The notes: a model not told the origin generated them from the letters alone. Shown: positions 43,012-52,367, counted from the stretch's first letter. The stretch: DNA of 64,000 nt from Verticiella alkaliphila (GCF_018904615.1 NZ_JADCNH010000002.1:186001-250000), one strand, 5' to 3'. A program made the numbers and translations.

Positions 43012-44931
43012 GTGCTTCGTTCCATGCTCGCCATGTTTTCGCTCTTCGCCTGCTGCGCGATCCCGCCCGCTGCTGCCAGCGCCCCGGTGCTGCCCAAGCG
43101 GCAGCCACTGGAAGATTTCTTCCGCAATCCCGAGAAGGGGTACTTTCGCCTGTCCGACGACGGCAAGACGCTGGGCTTCATGATGCCCGCTGCCGTGGAC
43201 GGCAGCCCGCCGCGCATGAATGTGTTCGTGCAGCCGCTGGCCGATGGCCGCCCGACGGGCGAGCCGCGCCGTCTGACGGCAGAGACCGATCGCGATATCG
43301 GCAACTACTTCTGGAAGGGCTCCGACACCATCCTCTTCGCCAAGGACTTCGGTGGCGACGAGAATTTCCATGTGGTGGCCGTGGATGCGGCGTCCGGCAA
43401 GATCACGGATCTCACGCCCTACGAGAACGTGCGCGCCAGCATCGAGGACGATCTGCCGGACGACCCCGATCACGTGCTGATCAGCCACAATCAACGTGAT
43501 GCCACGGTGTTCGACGTGTTCCGCGTGAACGTGCGCACGGGCGAGCAGAAGCTCGTGGCACAGAACCCCGGCAACATTGTCGGCTGGGGCACGGATCACC
43601 AAGGCCGTTTGCGCCTGGCCATGGCCACCGACGGCCTGGAAACCGTGCTGCTGTACCGCGACACGGAAGAGGCCGAGTTCAAGCCCATCGTGCGCACCGA
43701 CTACCGCACGTCGGTGTCGCCTGCCTTCTTCACGTTCGACGACAAGAAGCTCTACACGCTGAGCAATCGCGGCCGCGATCGCCTCTCGCTGGTGGTGGTG
43801 GATCCCAAGAACCCGGATGCCGAAGAACTCATCTTCGAGCCGCCCCAGGTGGATCTGGGCGGCGTGGGCTACTCGCGCAAGCGCAAGGTGCTCACGGTGG
43901 CGACGTATGAGCCAGCCAAGACCGAGCGCAAGTACTTCGACAAGGAAACCGAGCAGCTCTTCGCGCGCCTGCAGCAGCACCTGCCCGGCTACGAGGTAGA
44001 CGTGCAGAGCTGGAACCGCGACGAGGACACCTTCATCGTGGCCGCGCACAACGACCGCACGCCGGGCCGCCGCTATCTGTATGGTGCCAAGCAGGACGTG
44101 CTGACCGAACTCGCACAGATCAACCCGGCGCTGGCTGAGAGCGACATGGCCGAGATGCGGCCCATCGAGTACACCTCGCGCGATGGCCTGACGATCCATG
44201 GCTACCTGACGCTGCCGCGTGGCCGCGATCCCAAGAATCTCGCGTGCATCGTCAACCCGCACGGCGGGCCGTGGGCGCGCGACAGCTGGGGCTTCAATCC
44301 CGAGGTGCAGTTCCTCGCCAATCGCGGCTTCTGCGTGCTGCAGGTCAACTTCCGGGGCTCCACCGGCTACGGCCGCAAGTTCTGGGAGGCGGGCTTCGGC
44401 CAGTGGGGCCTCACGATGCAGGACGACATCACCGATGGCGTGAACTGGCTGGTGGAGCAGGGCATTGCCGATCCCAAGCGCATCGGCATCTACGGCGCGA
44501 GCTATGGCGGCTACGCCACGCTGGCGGGCGTGGCCTTCACGCCGGATCTGTACGCGGCGGCCGTGGACTACGTGGGCGTATCCAACCTCTTCACCTTCAT
44601 GAACACCATCCCGCCGTACTGGGAGCCCATGCTCAAGCAGATGCGCGAGATGGTGGGCGATCCGGAGCGTGACAAGGAGCGTCTCACGGCCACGTCGCCC
44701 GCGCTGCATGCGGACAAGATCCGCACGCCGTTGTTCATCGCCCAAGGCGCGCGCGATCCGCGCGTGAACAAGGCGGAGAGCGACCAGATCGTGGAGGCGC
44801 TGCGCAAACGCGGCGTGGAGGTTGAATACATGGTCAAGGACAACGAAGGGCACGGTTTCCACAACGAGGAGAACCGCTTCGAGTTCTATCACGCCATGGA
44901 GCGCTTCCTGACCGAGCACCTGAAGCCCTAA
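43012..44931 (+). CDS. S9-family prolyl oligopeptidase (acylaminoacyl/dipeptidyl peptidase-like)
   Basis: A protein of 639 aa with an N-terminal signal peptide (about 1-24, ending AAASA-PV). A seven-bladed propeller-like region (about 50-370) precedes an alpha/beta-hydrolase domain (about 390-639) with Ser in GASYGGYATLAG, Asp in GARDPRVN and His in NEGHGF. So it is an active exported serine peptidase, probably trimming oligopeptides in the periplasm. HGGPWARDSWGF is the oxyanion-side motif. The gap at 42820-43011 holds no gene. The gene is followed by two hairpins and tRNA-His. Confidence 0.9.
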   Translation: MLRSMLAMFSLFACCAIPPAAASAPVLPKRQPLEDFFRNPEKGYFRLSDDGKTLGFMMPAAVDGSPPRMNVFVQPLADGRPTGEPRRLTAETDRDIGNYFWKGSDTILFAKDFGGDENFHVVAVDAASGKITDLTPYENVRASIEDDLPDDPDHVLISHNQRDATVFDVFRVNVRTGEQKLVAQNPGNIVGWGTDHQGRLRLAMATDGLETVLLYRDTEEAEFKPIVRTDYRTSVSPAFFTFDDKKLYTLSNRGRDRLSLVVVDPKNPDAEELIFEPPQVDLGGVGYSRKRKVLTVATYEPAKTERKYFDKETEQLFARLQQHLPGYEVDVQSWNRDEDTFIVAAHNDRTPGRRYLYGAKQDVLTELAQINPALAESDMAEMRPIEYTSRDGLTIHGYLTLPRGRDPKNLACIVNPHGGPWARDSWGFNPEVQFLANRGFCVLQVNFRGSTGYGRKFWEAGFGQWGLTMQDDITDGVNWLVEQGIADPKRIGIYGASYGGYATLAGVAFTPDLYAAAVDYVGVSNLFTFMNTIPPYWEPMLKQMREMVGDPERDKERLTATSPALHADKIRTPLFIAQGARDPRVNKAESDQIVEALRKRGVEVEYMVKDNEGHGFHNEENRFEFYHAMERFLTEHLKP

Positions 44932-44943
44932 GGCAGGTCAGGG

Positions 44944-44970
44944 GAAGGCCGGGCGTTGTGCCCGGCCTTC
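44944..44970 (+). terminator. Hairpin after the S9 peptidase gene
   Basis: GAAGGCCGGGC, loop GTTGT, GCCCGGCCTTC gives a perfect 11-bp stem 12 nt after the stop codon. It lacks a T-run; a second stem follows. Confidence 0.5.
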
Positions 44971-44980
44971 GAAGCGCGGC

Positions 44981-45005
44981 GCGGCGCTTTGCAAGCGCCG
45001 CATTT
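44981..45005 (+). terminator. Second hairpin with short T-tract
   Basis: GCGGCGCTT, loop TGC, AAGCGCCGC (44981-45001), then ATTTT. This looks like the effective terminator of the peptidase gene, abutting the tRNA-His promoter. Confidence 0.6.
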
Positions 45006-45015
45006 TGTGTATAAT
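44988..45015 (+). promoter_or_regulatory. Promoter of tRNA-His
   Basis: TTTGCA (44988-44993), 16 nt, TATAAT (45010-45015) precede the tRNA by 50 nt. The -10 box is perfect. The -35 box overlaps the terminator stem. Confidence 0.55.
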
Positions 45016-45065
45016 CATTTTCTTTCCTGCAAGGCGCTCGTCTTGCACGCCGTTCGGCACCAGTG

Positions 45066-45141
45066 GTGGCTGTAGCTCAGTTGGTAGAGTCCTGGATTGT
45101 GATTCCAGTTGTCGTGGGTTCGAGTCCCATCAGCCACCCCA
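45066..45141 (+). tRNA. tRNA-His (anticodon GTG)
   Basis: A 76-nt cloverleaf: acceptor GTGGCTG with CAGCCAC, D-arm GCTC...GAGT, anticodon loop TTGTGAT (GTG), T-arm GTGGG-TTCGAGT-CCCAT, discriminator C73 and encoded CCA. A G stands at position -1 (45065), and C73 is also the identity mark of tRNA-His. It is transcribed from its own promoter and followed by a terminator. Confidence 0.95.
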
Positions 45142-45153
45142 AAGAATTCGCGC

Positions 45154-45179
45154 AAACAAGGACCTTCGGGTCCTTGTTT
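45154..45179 (+). terminator. Intrinsic terminator of tRNA-His
   Basis: AAACAAGGACC, loop TTCG, GGTCCTTGTTT: an 11-bp stem closed by a UUCG tetraloop and followed by CGTTTCC. It lies 12 nt after the tRNA. Confidence 0.85.
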
Positions 45180-45222
45180 CGTTTCCGGCGTCCGCCATAT
45201 GGGCATCAGGAACCGCAGCGTC

Positions 45223-45681
45223 TTATCCGCTAGCCGCGCACCGCGTCATCTCGATGTGCGGAATTCCATCTTCGCTGTAGATCTCGCTGGTGCGCTCGAA
45301 GCCCAGCGATTCATAGAAAGCCTGGAGCCGCGCCTGCGCGCCGATCCTGATGTTCCGGCCAGGATAGGTGGCTGCGGTGAACCGGATGGCTTCTGCCATC
45401 AGTTGACGGCCGATCTTCAACGCGCGGAATGTCTCGACTGTCATCACCCGTCCAATGGACGGATCGTCATACTTCACGCCGGGCGCCACGACGCGGGCAT
45501 AGCCCGCGAGCTCGCCATCGGACCGCACCGACAGGTGCCATGAGGCAAAGTCGGCGCCGTCGATCTCCTGATAGGGACATGCCTGTTCGACCACGAACAC
45601 GGCCTCGCGGGCGCCGAGGATGTCGTAGATCTGCCTGGGCGTCATGGATTCCATTCTTGCCCATTCAAAAGTGATCGACAC
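45223..45681 (-). CDS. ElaA-family GNAT acetyltransferase
   Basis: A protein of 152 aa of the ElaA branch of GNAT N-acetyltransferases. Typical segments are LGAREAVFVVEQACPYQEID near the N-terminus, SIGRVMTVETFRALKIGRQL (the acetyl-CoA pyrophosphate loop region) and FYESLGFERTSEIYSEDGIP with HIEM at the end. The acceptor substrate of ElaA is unknown. The gene ends 43 bp from the tRNA terminator on the opposite strand and is not in an operon. Confidence 0.9.
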   Translation of the reverse strand: MSITFEWARMESMTPRQIYDILGAREAVFVVEQACPYQEIDGADFASWHLSVRSDGELAGYARVVAPGVKYDDPSIGRVMTVETFRALKIGRQLMAEAIRFTAATYPGRNIRIGAQARLQAFYESLGFERTSEIYSEDGIPHIEMTRCAASG

Positions 45682-45802
45682 GCGTGCCTCCCCGGTTCAT
45701 CTGTCGGCGATTGTAAAGCGGCTGCCAGACCTGACACCGTCCATCGACCGATGAACGCATCCTTTCTATACTCCGGCGTTTTGCTCCGAAGGATGTCCCT
45801 GC

Positions 45803-46165
45803 ATGCGCGTCGCTGGCCTCCTCGTCGCTACTCTGATGCTGTCCACCCTCTCTGGCTGCTACATCACCCGGGTCTCGGAGACTCGGCACGACCGGGACGT
45901 CACGCGCATGAACGCGGAAGGCCGCACGCTGGATGACGCGCGGCGCGCCGCGGAGCGGATCGGGTTCGTCTGCGAGTCTTCCATTCACCGAAGCTATCCG
46001 GTCAGGATCGACGGGGTGGACCGGCAGGCTGACATTCTCGAGTGCAACAAGAAGTCGTTCGAATGGTTCTGCCCGCAGCGACGTTATGCAAGCTTCATGG
46101 CAGATCCGGCCACGCAGATCGTGTTCAACGTGGGACGGCGTGTCGTGGAGCGCAGCTGCTTCTGA
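45803..46165 (+). CDS. Small lipoprotein of unknown function
   Basis: A protein of 120 aa. MRVAGLLVATLMLSTLSGCY is a lipoprotein signal peptide (lipobox LSGC, Cys19). The mature part is basic and has four more Cys (in FVCES, LECNK, WFCPQ, RSCF), so disulfides are likely in the periplasm. No family recognised. The 121-bp gap upstream should hold its promoter. Confidence 0.7.
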   Translation: MRVAGLLVATLMLSTLSGCYITRVSETRHDRDVTRMNAEGRTLDDARRAAERIGFVCESSIHRSYPVRIDGVDRQADILECNKKSFEWFCPQRRYASFMADPATQIVFNVGRRVVERSCF

Positions 46166-46278
46166 ACATGACTTCGTGACGAATCGTCGGGTCTGGTCAT
46201 GGTCCGTTGCCGATCGTGTCGCCGCGGCGCAGGGTGGGTGATACTCTGAAGCCTGATGACCTACGCTCAGGAGGCCAC

Positions 46279-46518
46279 ATGGAAACCTTTGTTCAGGACC
46301 AGCAGCAACTGCGCCAGATGATCTTCGAGATGGAAACGGCGCTGGACCAACCGTCGTTGCCCGCCGGCACGCTCGAGAGCTGGAAGGCCACGTATCAGGA
46401 GATCCAGCTGCGCAGCGAGGATGTGTCGGACGCGCCGGGCGGCGCGGAGGCCGTCAACAGCCAGCATCTTCACAACCGGGCGCGTGATCTTCTGACACGG
46501 CTCACTCAGGCGCGTTGA
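46279..46518 (+). CDS. Small helical protein of unknown function
   Basis: A cytoplasmic protein of 79 aa, probably two or three helices, acidic and Gln-rich (METFVQDQQQLRQMIFEMET). The ATG at 46279 follows TCAGGAGG at ideal spacing, and an intrinsic terminator follows 19 nt after the stop, so it is a genuine short transcript. No known domain. It may be a coiled-coil adaptor; this is a guess. Confidence 0.65.
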   Translation: METFVQDQQQLRQMIFEMETALDQPSLPAGTLESWKATYQEIQLRSEDVSDAPGGAEAVNSQHLHNRARDLLTRLTQAR

Positions 46519-46536
46519 ACACCCGTCGCACGGTCG

Positions 46537-46562
46537 AAAGCCCGCATCTGCGGGCTTTTTTA
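46537..46562 (+). terminator. Intrinsic terminator
   Basis: AAAGCCCGCA, TC, TGCGGGCTTT followed by TTT: a 10-bp stem with T-tract. It ends the 79-aa protein gene and, read the other way, its A-rich arm could also help end the convergent oxidase transcript. Confidence 0.85.
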
Positions 46563-46584
46563 CATCTGGGCGGTGAGAGCGCTC

Positions 46585-47991
46585 TCACCGCATCCGGAAG
46601 ATCTTGCCTGGGTTCATCAGGCCGCGCGGATCCAGCGCCCGCTTGACGGCGCGCATCAGGTCCACCGCGCCTTCGCCGGTCTCCTCGACCAGGAAATCCA
46701 TCTTGTGCAGCCCGATGCCGTGCTCGCCTGTGCAGGTGCCGCCCACGGCGAGCGTGCGCGCCACGAGGTCGTGGCTCAGGCGCTCAGCGCGCTCGCGCTC
46801 GTCGGGCGATTCGGGATCGATGAGATAGCCCATGTGGAAGTTGCCGTCGCCCACGTGGCCCACCAGGAAGTAGGGGATGCCGCTGGCATTGGCGTCGTCC
46901 ACGGCCGCGCGCACGCTGTCGGCCAGGCGCGAGATCGGCACGCACGTGTCGGTCGTGACGGCCCGGCAGCCGGGGCGTGACTGCAGGGCGGCAAAGAAGG
47001 CGTTGTGACGCGCCGTCCAGAGCCGCGTGCGGTCTTCGGGCGTGGTGGCCCAGGAGAAGTCATTGCCGCCGGCCTCGCTGGCGAGCGCCTGCACGGTCTC
47101 GGCCTGCTCCTGCACGCTGGCCGGCGAACCATGGAATTCCATCAGCAGCATCGGCTCTTCGCGCAGCGTGAGCTTGGCGTGGGCGTTCACCATGCGCACG
47201 GTGTTGCCGTCCAGGAGCTCCACGCGGGCGATGGGCACGCCGAGCTGGATGGTCTGGATCACCGTCTGCACCGCCGCGTCCAGGTCCGGAAAGAAGCAGA
47301 TCGCCGCCGACACGGCCTCGGGCAGCGGATAGAGCCGCACGGTGACCTCGGTCATGACGCCCAGGGTGCCTTCGCTCCCCACGAAAAGTCGTGTGAGGTC
47401 ATAGCCTGCACTGCTCTTCCTGGCTTGTGTGCCGGTGCGGATGACATCGCCCTGTGCAGTGACCACCTCGAGCGCCAGCACGTTCTCGCGCATGGTGCCG
47501 TAGCGCACGGCATTGGTCCCGGAGGCGCGCGTGGCGGCCATGCCGCCCAGCGAGGCATCGGCGCCCGGATCGATGGGGAAGAAGAGCCCCGTGTCGCGCA
47601 GTTCCTCGTTCAGTTGCTTGCGGGTGACGCCCGGCTGCACAGTGGCCACGAGGTCGTCCCCCTGGATCGACAGCACGCGATTCATGCGCGAGACGTCGAT
47701 GCTGATGCCGCCCTGTACAGCCAGGAGGTGGCCCTCGATGGACGAGCCTGCGCCGTAGGGAATCACGGGCACGCCGTGTTCGCCGGCCAGCCGCACCGCA
47801 TCCACCACGTCCTGCGTACTTTCCGCGAACACGACCGCGCCGGGCGGTGGCACGTCGAAGACGGATTCGTCGCGGCCATGTTGCGCGCGCACGGCCAGCG
47901 CGGTGGAGCAGTTCGCCGCGAAGCGCGTCTGCAGCGCGTCGATGAGGGCGGGCCGCAACGGGAAGTCAGGTGGCGGGACGAGGGTGGACAT
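46585..47991 (-). CDS. FAD-linked oxidase (GlcD/D-lactate dehydrogenase type)
   Basis: A protein of 468 aa of the VAO family. VPVIPYGAGSSIEGHLLAVQ and DPGADASLGGMAATRASGTN are the FAD diphosphate and ribityl contacts, and LFVGSEGTLGVMTEVT follows. The C-terminal FAD-oxidase domain ends with THEGIGLHKMDF-like residues (CTGEHGIGLHK) and LNPGKIF-like MNPGKIFRMR. It oxidises a 2-hydroxy acid such as D-lactate or glycolate, with electrons going to an acceptor other than O2. The start MSTLVPPP replaces a longer in-frame reading. It is divergent from a TetR regulator 131 bp away, the likely controller. Confidence 0.87.
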   Translation of the reverse strand: MSTLVPPPDFPLRPALIDALQTRFAANCSTALAVRAQHGRDESVFDVPPPGAVVFAESTQDVVDAVRLAGEHGVPVIPYGAGSSIEGHLLAVQGGISIDVSRMNRVLSIQGDDLVATVQPGVTRKQLNEELRDTGLFFPIDPGADASLGGMAATRASGTNAVRYGTMRENVLALEVVTAQGDVIRTGTQARKSSAGYDLTRLFVGSEGTLGVMTEVTVRLYPLPEAVSAAICFFPDLDAAVQTVIQTIQLGVPIARVELLDGNTVRMVNAHAKLTLREEPMLLMEFHGSPASVQEQAETVQALASEAGGNDFSWATTPEDRTRLWTARHNAFFAALQSRPGCRAVTTDTCVPISRLADSVRAAVDDANASGIPYFLVGHVGDGNFHMGYLIDPESPDERERAERLSHDLVARTLAVGGTCTGEHGIGLHKMDFLVEETGEGAVDLMRAVKRALDPRGLMNPGKIFRMR

Positions 47992-48122
47992 GGCGGTCTC
48001 CAGCGGGTGTCTGCGGCATTGTCCCTGATGTGAACGACGCGCGGCTTCGGGTTTACGCGAAAGGGCAAAGCGGCCACTTTCATTTACATTATGCTCGTAA
48101 TCCATATTGCATTGCATGGGTG

Positions 48123-48779
48123 ATGACCCTGACTAACCCGACCCCAAGCCGCCAGCCCCGGCGCAGCCACGCCGAGCGCAGCGCCGCGACCCGTGGCCGG
48201 CTGATCGCCACCGCCATCGACGTGATCGAGTCTGGCGGCCTGGAAGACATGTCCATCCATCAGCTTGCGCGTCGGGCAGGCTTGAGCTCGGGCGCGGTGC
48301 AACACCACTTCGAATCGAAGGCAGCGCTCATGATGCGCGTGCTCGAGTCGCTGCTCGCGTCGGACGCGTGGGAGGCGCACCGCTTACCGCCGGCGGACTC
48401 GGCGCTGCCGTCGCGCGCGCGGTTCTTCTTGCAGGCACTCTGGGAGCGGCTCTACGCGCAGCCACGGTTCATCGCCGCCTGGCACATCTATCTCAGCAGC
48501 CGCGGCCAGCCCGAGGTACTCGCCGAGGTGGCCGAGCAGCGACGCGTCCTGAACGACAAGATGCGCAGCGACTTTCTTGCGGCGCTCCCGGAATTGCACG
48601 CGCTGCCCGAGACGCGGCGCGACGCAGTGGTGGCCACCGTGCTGTCGACGCTGCGCGGGCTGGGCCTGCTGGCCTTGTTCCCGGGGGATCCGGGTGCGCC
48701 GCAGTCGCAACTCGACTGTCTGGCCGAGCTTCTCGTCAGTCAATGCGGAGCGGATCTGCCGCCCACGCAGGCAGGCTAA
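48123..48779 (+). CDS. TetR-family transcriptional regulator
   Basis: A regulator of 218 aa. The N-terminal HTH spans about 20-70 (RGRLIATAIDVIESGG, then IHQLARRAGLSSGAVQHHFE). The ligand-binding domain resembles those of BetI/TetR_C members. The ATG at 48123 is chosen; an in-frame upstream reading crosses the promoter. The gap to the divergent oxidase has ATTA...TAAT and GCATTGCAT-type repeats that could be operators. Target: probably the oxidase gene, or the Bug gene 48 bp downstream. Confidence 0.87.
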   Translation: MTLTNPTPSRQPRRSHAERSAATRGRLIATAIDVIESGGLEDMSIHQLARRAGLSSGAVQHHFESKAALMMRVLESLLASDAWEAHRLPPADSALPSRARFFLQALWERLYAQPRFIAAWHIYLSSRGQPEVLAEVAEQRRVLNDKMRSDFLAALPELHALPETRRDAVVATVLSTLRGLGLLALFPGDPGAPQSQLDCLAELLVSQCGADLPPTQAG

Positions 48780-48827
48780 ACGCGCCGTCGTGCGCGTGTC
48801 TGCCGACTCTTCCCATCTCTGGAGACT

Positions 48828-49808
48828 ATGGTGAATCCGCTTTTTCGTCGTGCGCCCGTGTGCGCCGCGCTGTTGCTTGCCGTCGCGACGGCGCATGCCC
48901 AGTCCTATCCGGACCGGCCGATCCAGATGATCGCGCAGCAGCCTCCGGGTAGCGGCTCGGATGCCATGACCCGCTCGTGGTCGGAATGCGCCTCGCGCGA
49001 GCTTGGCCAGCCGATCGTCGTGCAGAACCGCCCAGGGGCCAATGGCGTGCTGGCGGTGAACCAACTCAAGGGTCAGCCCGCCGATGGCTATACGCTCATG
49101 ACCGTCGGCATGTCGCAGATGACGATCACGCCCTACGTATATCGGCAGGCGCCGTACGACCCCGCCAAGGACTTCGCTGATGCCGGCGTGATCGCAACCT
49201 CGCCGCTGGTGCTCACCGTCCCCACGGCACTGGGCGTGACCAAGCTCGACGATCTCGCCACGGTTGGCAAGGCGCAGGCCGGCGGCCTCGACTTCGGTTC
49301 GCCAGGCAACGGCAGCCCTGCCCATCTGCTCACGACGGCGCTGATGGAGCGCATCGGGGTGCCCGCCACGCACGTGCCGTTCGTTGGCGAATCCGCCGGC
49401 GTCACGGCGCTGATCGGCGATCAGATCCAGGCGATGACGCTCGTGCTCGGCACGGCAGTGCCGCACGTGAAATCCGGCAAGCTGACGGCGCTGGCGCTTT
49501 TCGGCCAGGAGCGCTCGACGCTGCTGCCGGATGTGCCGACATTGGCCGAGGCGCTGTCCGCGGCCGCGGACCTGTCGCGGCCCTCATGGATCGCGGTGGT
49601 GGCCAAGGCCGGCACGTCGCCCGCCATCCTGGAGCGCGTCGCTGCCGCCACCCGCGCGTGCAATGGCGACGAGGCTTATCGCGCGCGCATGCAGAACATG
49701 AACCTCACGCTCGTGGACGCGAAAGCCGGCGATGCGCAGGTCTGGTCGCAGCGGGATACCAAGGTGTGGCAGCCCCTGATCGAGCGCCTGGGCCTGGTGG
49801 CCGAGTGA
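48828..49808 (+). CDS. Bug/TctC-family periplasmic solute receptor
   Basis: A protein of 326 aa with a signal peptide (about 1-24, cleaved near AHAQS). YPDRPIQMIAQQPPGSGSD is the Bug signature, with QPPGSGSD as the ligand loop, slightly unlike the usual PPGG. The start is preceded by GGAGAC. It follows the TetR gene and opens the sulfatase region. 49809-50026 has no gene that I can support; it separates convergent transcripts. Confidence 0.9.
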   Translation: MVNPLFRRAPVCAALLLAVATAHAQSYPDRPIQMIAQQPPGSGSDAMTRSWSECASRELGQPIVVQNRPGANGVLAVNQLKGQPADGYTLMTVGMSQMTITPYVYRQAPYDPAKDFADAGVIATSPLVLTVPTALGVTKLDDLATVGKAQAGGLDFGSPGNGSPAHLLTTALMERIGVPATHVPFVGESAGVTALIGDQIQAMTLVLGTAVPHVKSGKLTALALFGQERSTLLPDVPTLAEALSAAADLSRPSWIAVVAKAGTSPAILERVAAATRACNGDEAYRARMQNMNLTLVDAKAGDAQVWSQRDTKVWQPLIERLGLVAE

Positions 49809-50026
49809 GCGCTGTGGCAGCAGACGCGCCGCGCTGGCGTCTGTCGCATGGCGGCATGGCCCCCCTGCGCGGATGTCGCGCCGCAGGTGCAGCGCTTTGA
49901 CGTGCCCAGCGCCGTGGTTCGGGGTGCCGAGACGCGACCCGCGTCTAGCGGCGTGGGACGCGTTGATCTGAATCGGCATGACTCAGGGCAGAGAGGCACT
50001 GCCGCGGCGCTTGGCCGGCTTGGGCA

Positions 50027-50929
50027 TCAGCCGTGATCCTGCTGCAGACGCTGGGCGAATTCGTGCATCAGCGGCGACCACGTCGCCATGTCCCGGCCGA
50101 CGAGTGATCGGCTGCGGCGCAACTGTACCTGCATGCGCGGATCCAGCCGGATCGGACGAAGGCCGAGCTCGCTGGCGCGCCTCAAGCTATCGCCGGGAAT
50201 GGCGATCAGAAAGCCGTTGGCGGCGGCGAGTTCCATCGCGCCGTGCGAGATGAAGTCGAGCTCCAGGGCGGCGTCGGGCCGCGGCATGCCGATGTGCGCG
50301 AAGCCCGCGTCCAGCAGCACGCGGGCGCGCGATGATGGCGTGGGGAGAATCCATCGATGGCGGCCAAGTTCGTCCACGGGCACGGGTGTGCCACGATCGG
50401 ACAGACCCGGCGCACTCGTCACGATGTGCAGCTCATCGACGCCCAAGGGCACATGACTCAGTTGATCGACGGCTGCGTACGTCGGCACGACGGCCAGATC
50501 CAGCGTGCCTTCCTCCACGCGCCGCACCAGCGAGTCCGACAAATCCACATGCAGCTGCACGCGCATCGCGGGGCGGTGCGGGAACATGTCCGCCAGGGTG
50601 GGCAGCACCAGCGTATCCCGTGTGGCCCCGGTGGCGCCGATGCGCAGCAACCCCGCGTTGCCGGTGCGCAGTTCCGTGACATTGCGCACGGCACCTGCGT
50701 ATTCGGCGTTCAGACGTTTGGCGTGCTGCAGGAAGGTCAGGCCCGCGGAGGTGAGTTGCAGCGGGCGACTGTCGCGATGAAACAGCGCAAGGCCCGTGTC
50801 GGCCTCGACCCGCTTGAGCGCCTTGGACAGCGCCGGCTGCGTCACGCCCAGCGCTGACGCGGCGCGCGCGAAGCTGCCGTGCTCGACCATGGCGACGAAG
50901 TACTCGATGTCTCGCAGCGTCAGGTTCAT
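50027..50929 (-). CDS. LysR-family regulator, divergent from a sulfatase
   Basis: A regulator of 300 aa with a complete HTH (LRDIEYFVAMVEHGSFARAA, then GVTQPALSKALKRVEADTGL) and effector domain. The start MNLTLRDIEYF is preferred; the upstream in-frame 22 residues lie in the promoter. It diverges from the sulfatase gene at 51024 with a 94-bp gap, which should hold the LysR box. It likely activates the sulfatase/Bug/sulfatase operon when the sulfated substrate or its product is present. Confidence 0.9.
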   Translation of the reverse strand: MNLTLRDIEYFVAMVEHGSFARAASALGVTQPALSKALKRVEADTGLALFHRDSRPLQLTSAGLTFLQHAKRLNAEYAGAVRNVTELRTGNAGLLRIGATGATRDTLVLPTLADMFPHRPAMRVQLHVDLSDSLVRRVEEGTLDLAVVPTYAAVDQLSHVPLGVDELHIVTSAPGLSDRGTPVPVDELGRHRWILPTPSSRARVLLDAGFAHIGMPRPDAALELDFISHGAMELAAANGFLIAIPGDSLRRASELGLRPIRLDPRMQVQLRRSRSLVGRDMATWSPLMHEFAQRLQQDHG

Positions 50930-51023
50930 GACTGAAAGTAATGGCGAACGTGCACTTACGGAAAGTTGTGCCGCAGGCAAGTCCATACACTGCACTGATC
51001 GACATCAGAAGGGGACCCGAGGC

Positions 51024-52367
51024 ATGACCACCAAGCCGAACATCGTGCTCATCGTTGCCGACAATCTAGGCTGGGGCGAGCTGGGTTGCTATGGCGGTGG
51101 TGCCTTGCGGGGTGCGCCGACGCCGCGCATCGACGCGCTGGCAAAAAGCGGCTTTCTGCTGCAGAACTTTAATGTGGAAAGCGACTGTGTGCCAACCCGG
51201 TCCGCGTTGATGACAGGGCGTCATCCGATTCGCACGGGTTGCCTGCAGTCCGTGCCACCCGGCCTGCCGCAAGGCCTCACACCGGGCGAAGTGACACTGG
51301 CCCAGCTGTGCTCGGCCCAGGGTTATGCCACCGCGCATTACGGCAAATGGCATCTGGGCGACGTGGAAGGGCGGTATCCGTCGGACCGTGGCTTTGACGA
51401 ATGGTATGGCATACCGCGCACGACGGACGAGAGCCAGTTCACGTCGTCCGTGGGGTTTGATCCCGAGGCGGCGGACATTCCCTACATCATGGAGGGGCGC
51501 GCCGGCGAGCCCTCGAGGAACGTCAAGGTCTACGACCTCGATACGCGGCGGCACATCGACGCCGACCTGGTGGAGCGCTCCAGGACGTTCATGCGGCGGC
51601 ACCATGCGGCCGAGCGCCCGTTCTTCCTGTATCTGCCGCTTGTGCATCTGCACTTTCCGACGTTGCCGCACCCGGATTTTGAGGGCGCGTCGGATCACGG
51701 CGAGTTTGCCGACTCGATGATGGAGATGGACCACCGCGTGGGGCAGGTGCTCGACGAGATCGATGCCCTGGGCATTGCCGAGAACACGCTCTTCATCTTC
51801 TGCAGCGACAACGGACCCGAGTTTCGCAGCCCGTACCGCGGCACCGCGGGCCCCTGGCGCGGCACCTACCACACCGCCATGGAAGGCAGCCTGCGCGTGC
51901 CGTTCATCGCGCGCTGGCCAGGCCGCATCCCATCCGCGCAGGTCAGCAACGAGATCGTGCACGTCACCGATGTCTTCTCGACGCTGGCGCGCGTGGCCGG
52001 TGCCGCCGTGCCTGCGGACCGTCCCATCGATGGCGTGGATCAGTGGGATTTCCTGACGGGCCTGCAGGAGAAATCGGCGCGAGAGGGCTTTCCCTTCTAC
52101 ATCAAGAACGAGTTGCGCGCAGTGAAGTGGCGCGACTGGAAGCTGCACTTCTACTGGGAGCCCGAAGTCAACGAAGGCAAGGGCAAGCTCGAGTCGCCTT
52201 ACCTCTTCAACACCACCCGTGATCCGAAGGAAGAGACGGACGTTCTCGTCTTCAACACCTGGGTGATGGGCCCGATGCTGCGCATCGTCAAGCGAATGAA
52301 CGACAGCTTCCAGCGCTACCCCAACACCGTCCCGGGCGCGAGCAGCGATGCCTTCGGCAAGCGCTGA
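51024..52367 (+). CDS. Sulfatase (arylsulfatase family), first copy
   Basis: An enzyme of 447 aa of the type I sulfatase family. NIVLIVADNLGWGELGCYGG supplies the metal Asp pair position (Asp-Asn here instead of Asp-Asp). CVPTRSALMTGRHPIRTG is the CxPxR formylglycine motif, and HYGKWHLGD and FCSDNGPEF are further active-site parts. So it hydrolyses a sulfate ester after Cys is converted to formylglycine. There is no signal peptide, which suggests a cytoplasmic enzyme acting after uptake. It is followed by a Bug receptor (70 bp) and a second sulfatase. Confidence 0.88.
   Translation: MTTKPNIVLIVADNLGWGELGCYGGGALRGAPTPRIDALAKSGFLLQNFNVESDCVPTRSALMTGRHPIRTGCLQSVPPGLPQGLTPGEVTLAQLCSAQGYATAHYGKWHLGDVEGRYPSDRGFDEWYGIPRTTDESQFTSSVGFDPEAADIPYIMEGRAGEPSRNVKVYDLDTRRHIDADLVERSRTFMRRHHAAERPFFLYLPLVHLHFPTLPHPDFEGASDHGEFADSMMEMDHRVGQVLDEIDALGIAENTLFIFCSDNGPEFRSPYRGTAGPWRGTYHTAMEGSLRVPFIARWPGRIPSAQVSNEIVHVTDVFSTLARVAGAAVPADRPIDGVDQWDFLTGLQEKSAREGFPFYIKNELRAVKWRDWKLHFYWEPEVNEGKGKLESPYLFNTTRDPKEETDVLVFNTWVMGPMLRIVKRMNDSFQRYPNTVPGASSDAFGKR

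Noticed and set aside
42661-44919. Minus-strand frame of 752 codons opposite the S9 peptidase
   Set aside because: Antisense shadow. The catalytic triad and propeller are clear on the plus strand.
49848-50036. Short plus-strand frame between the Bug and LysR genes
   Set aside because: No ribosome site or domain and random-looking composition; the gap separates convergent genes.
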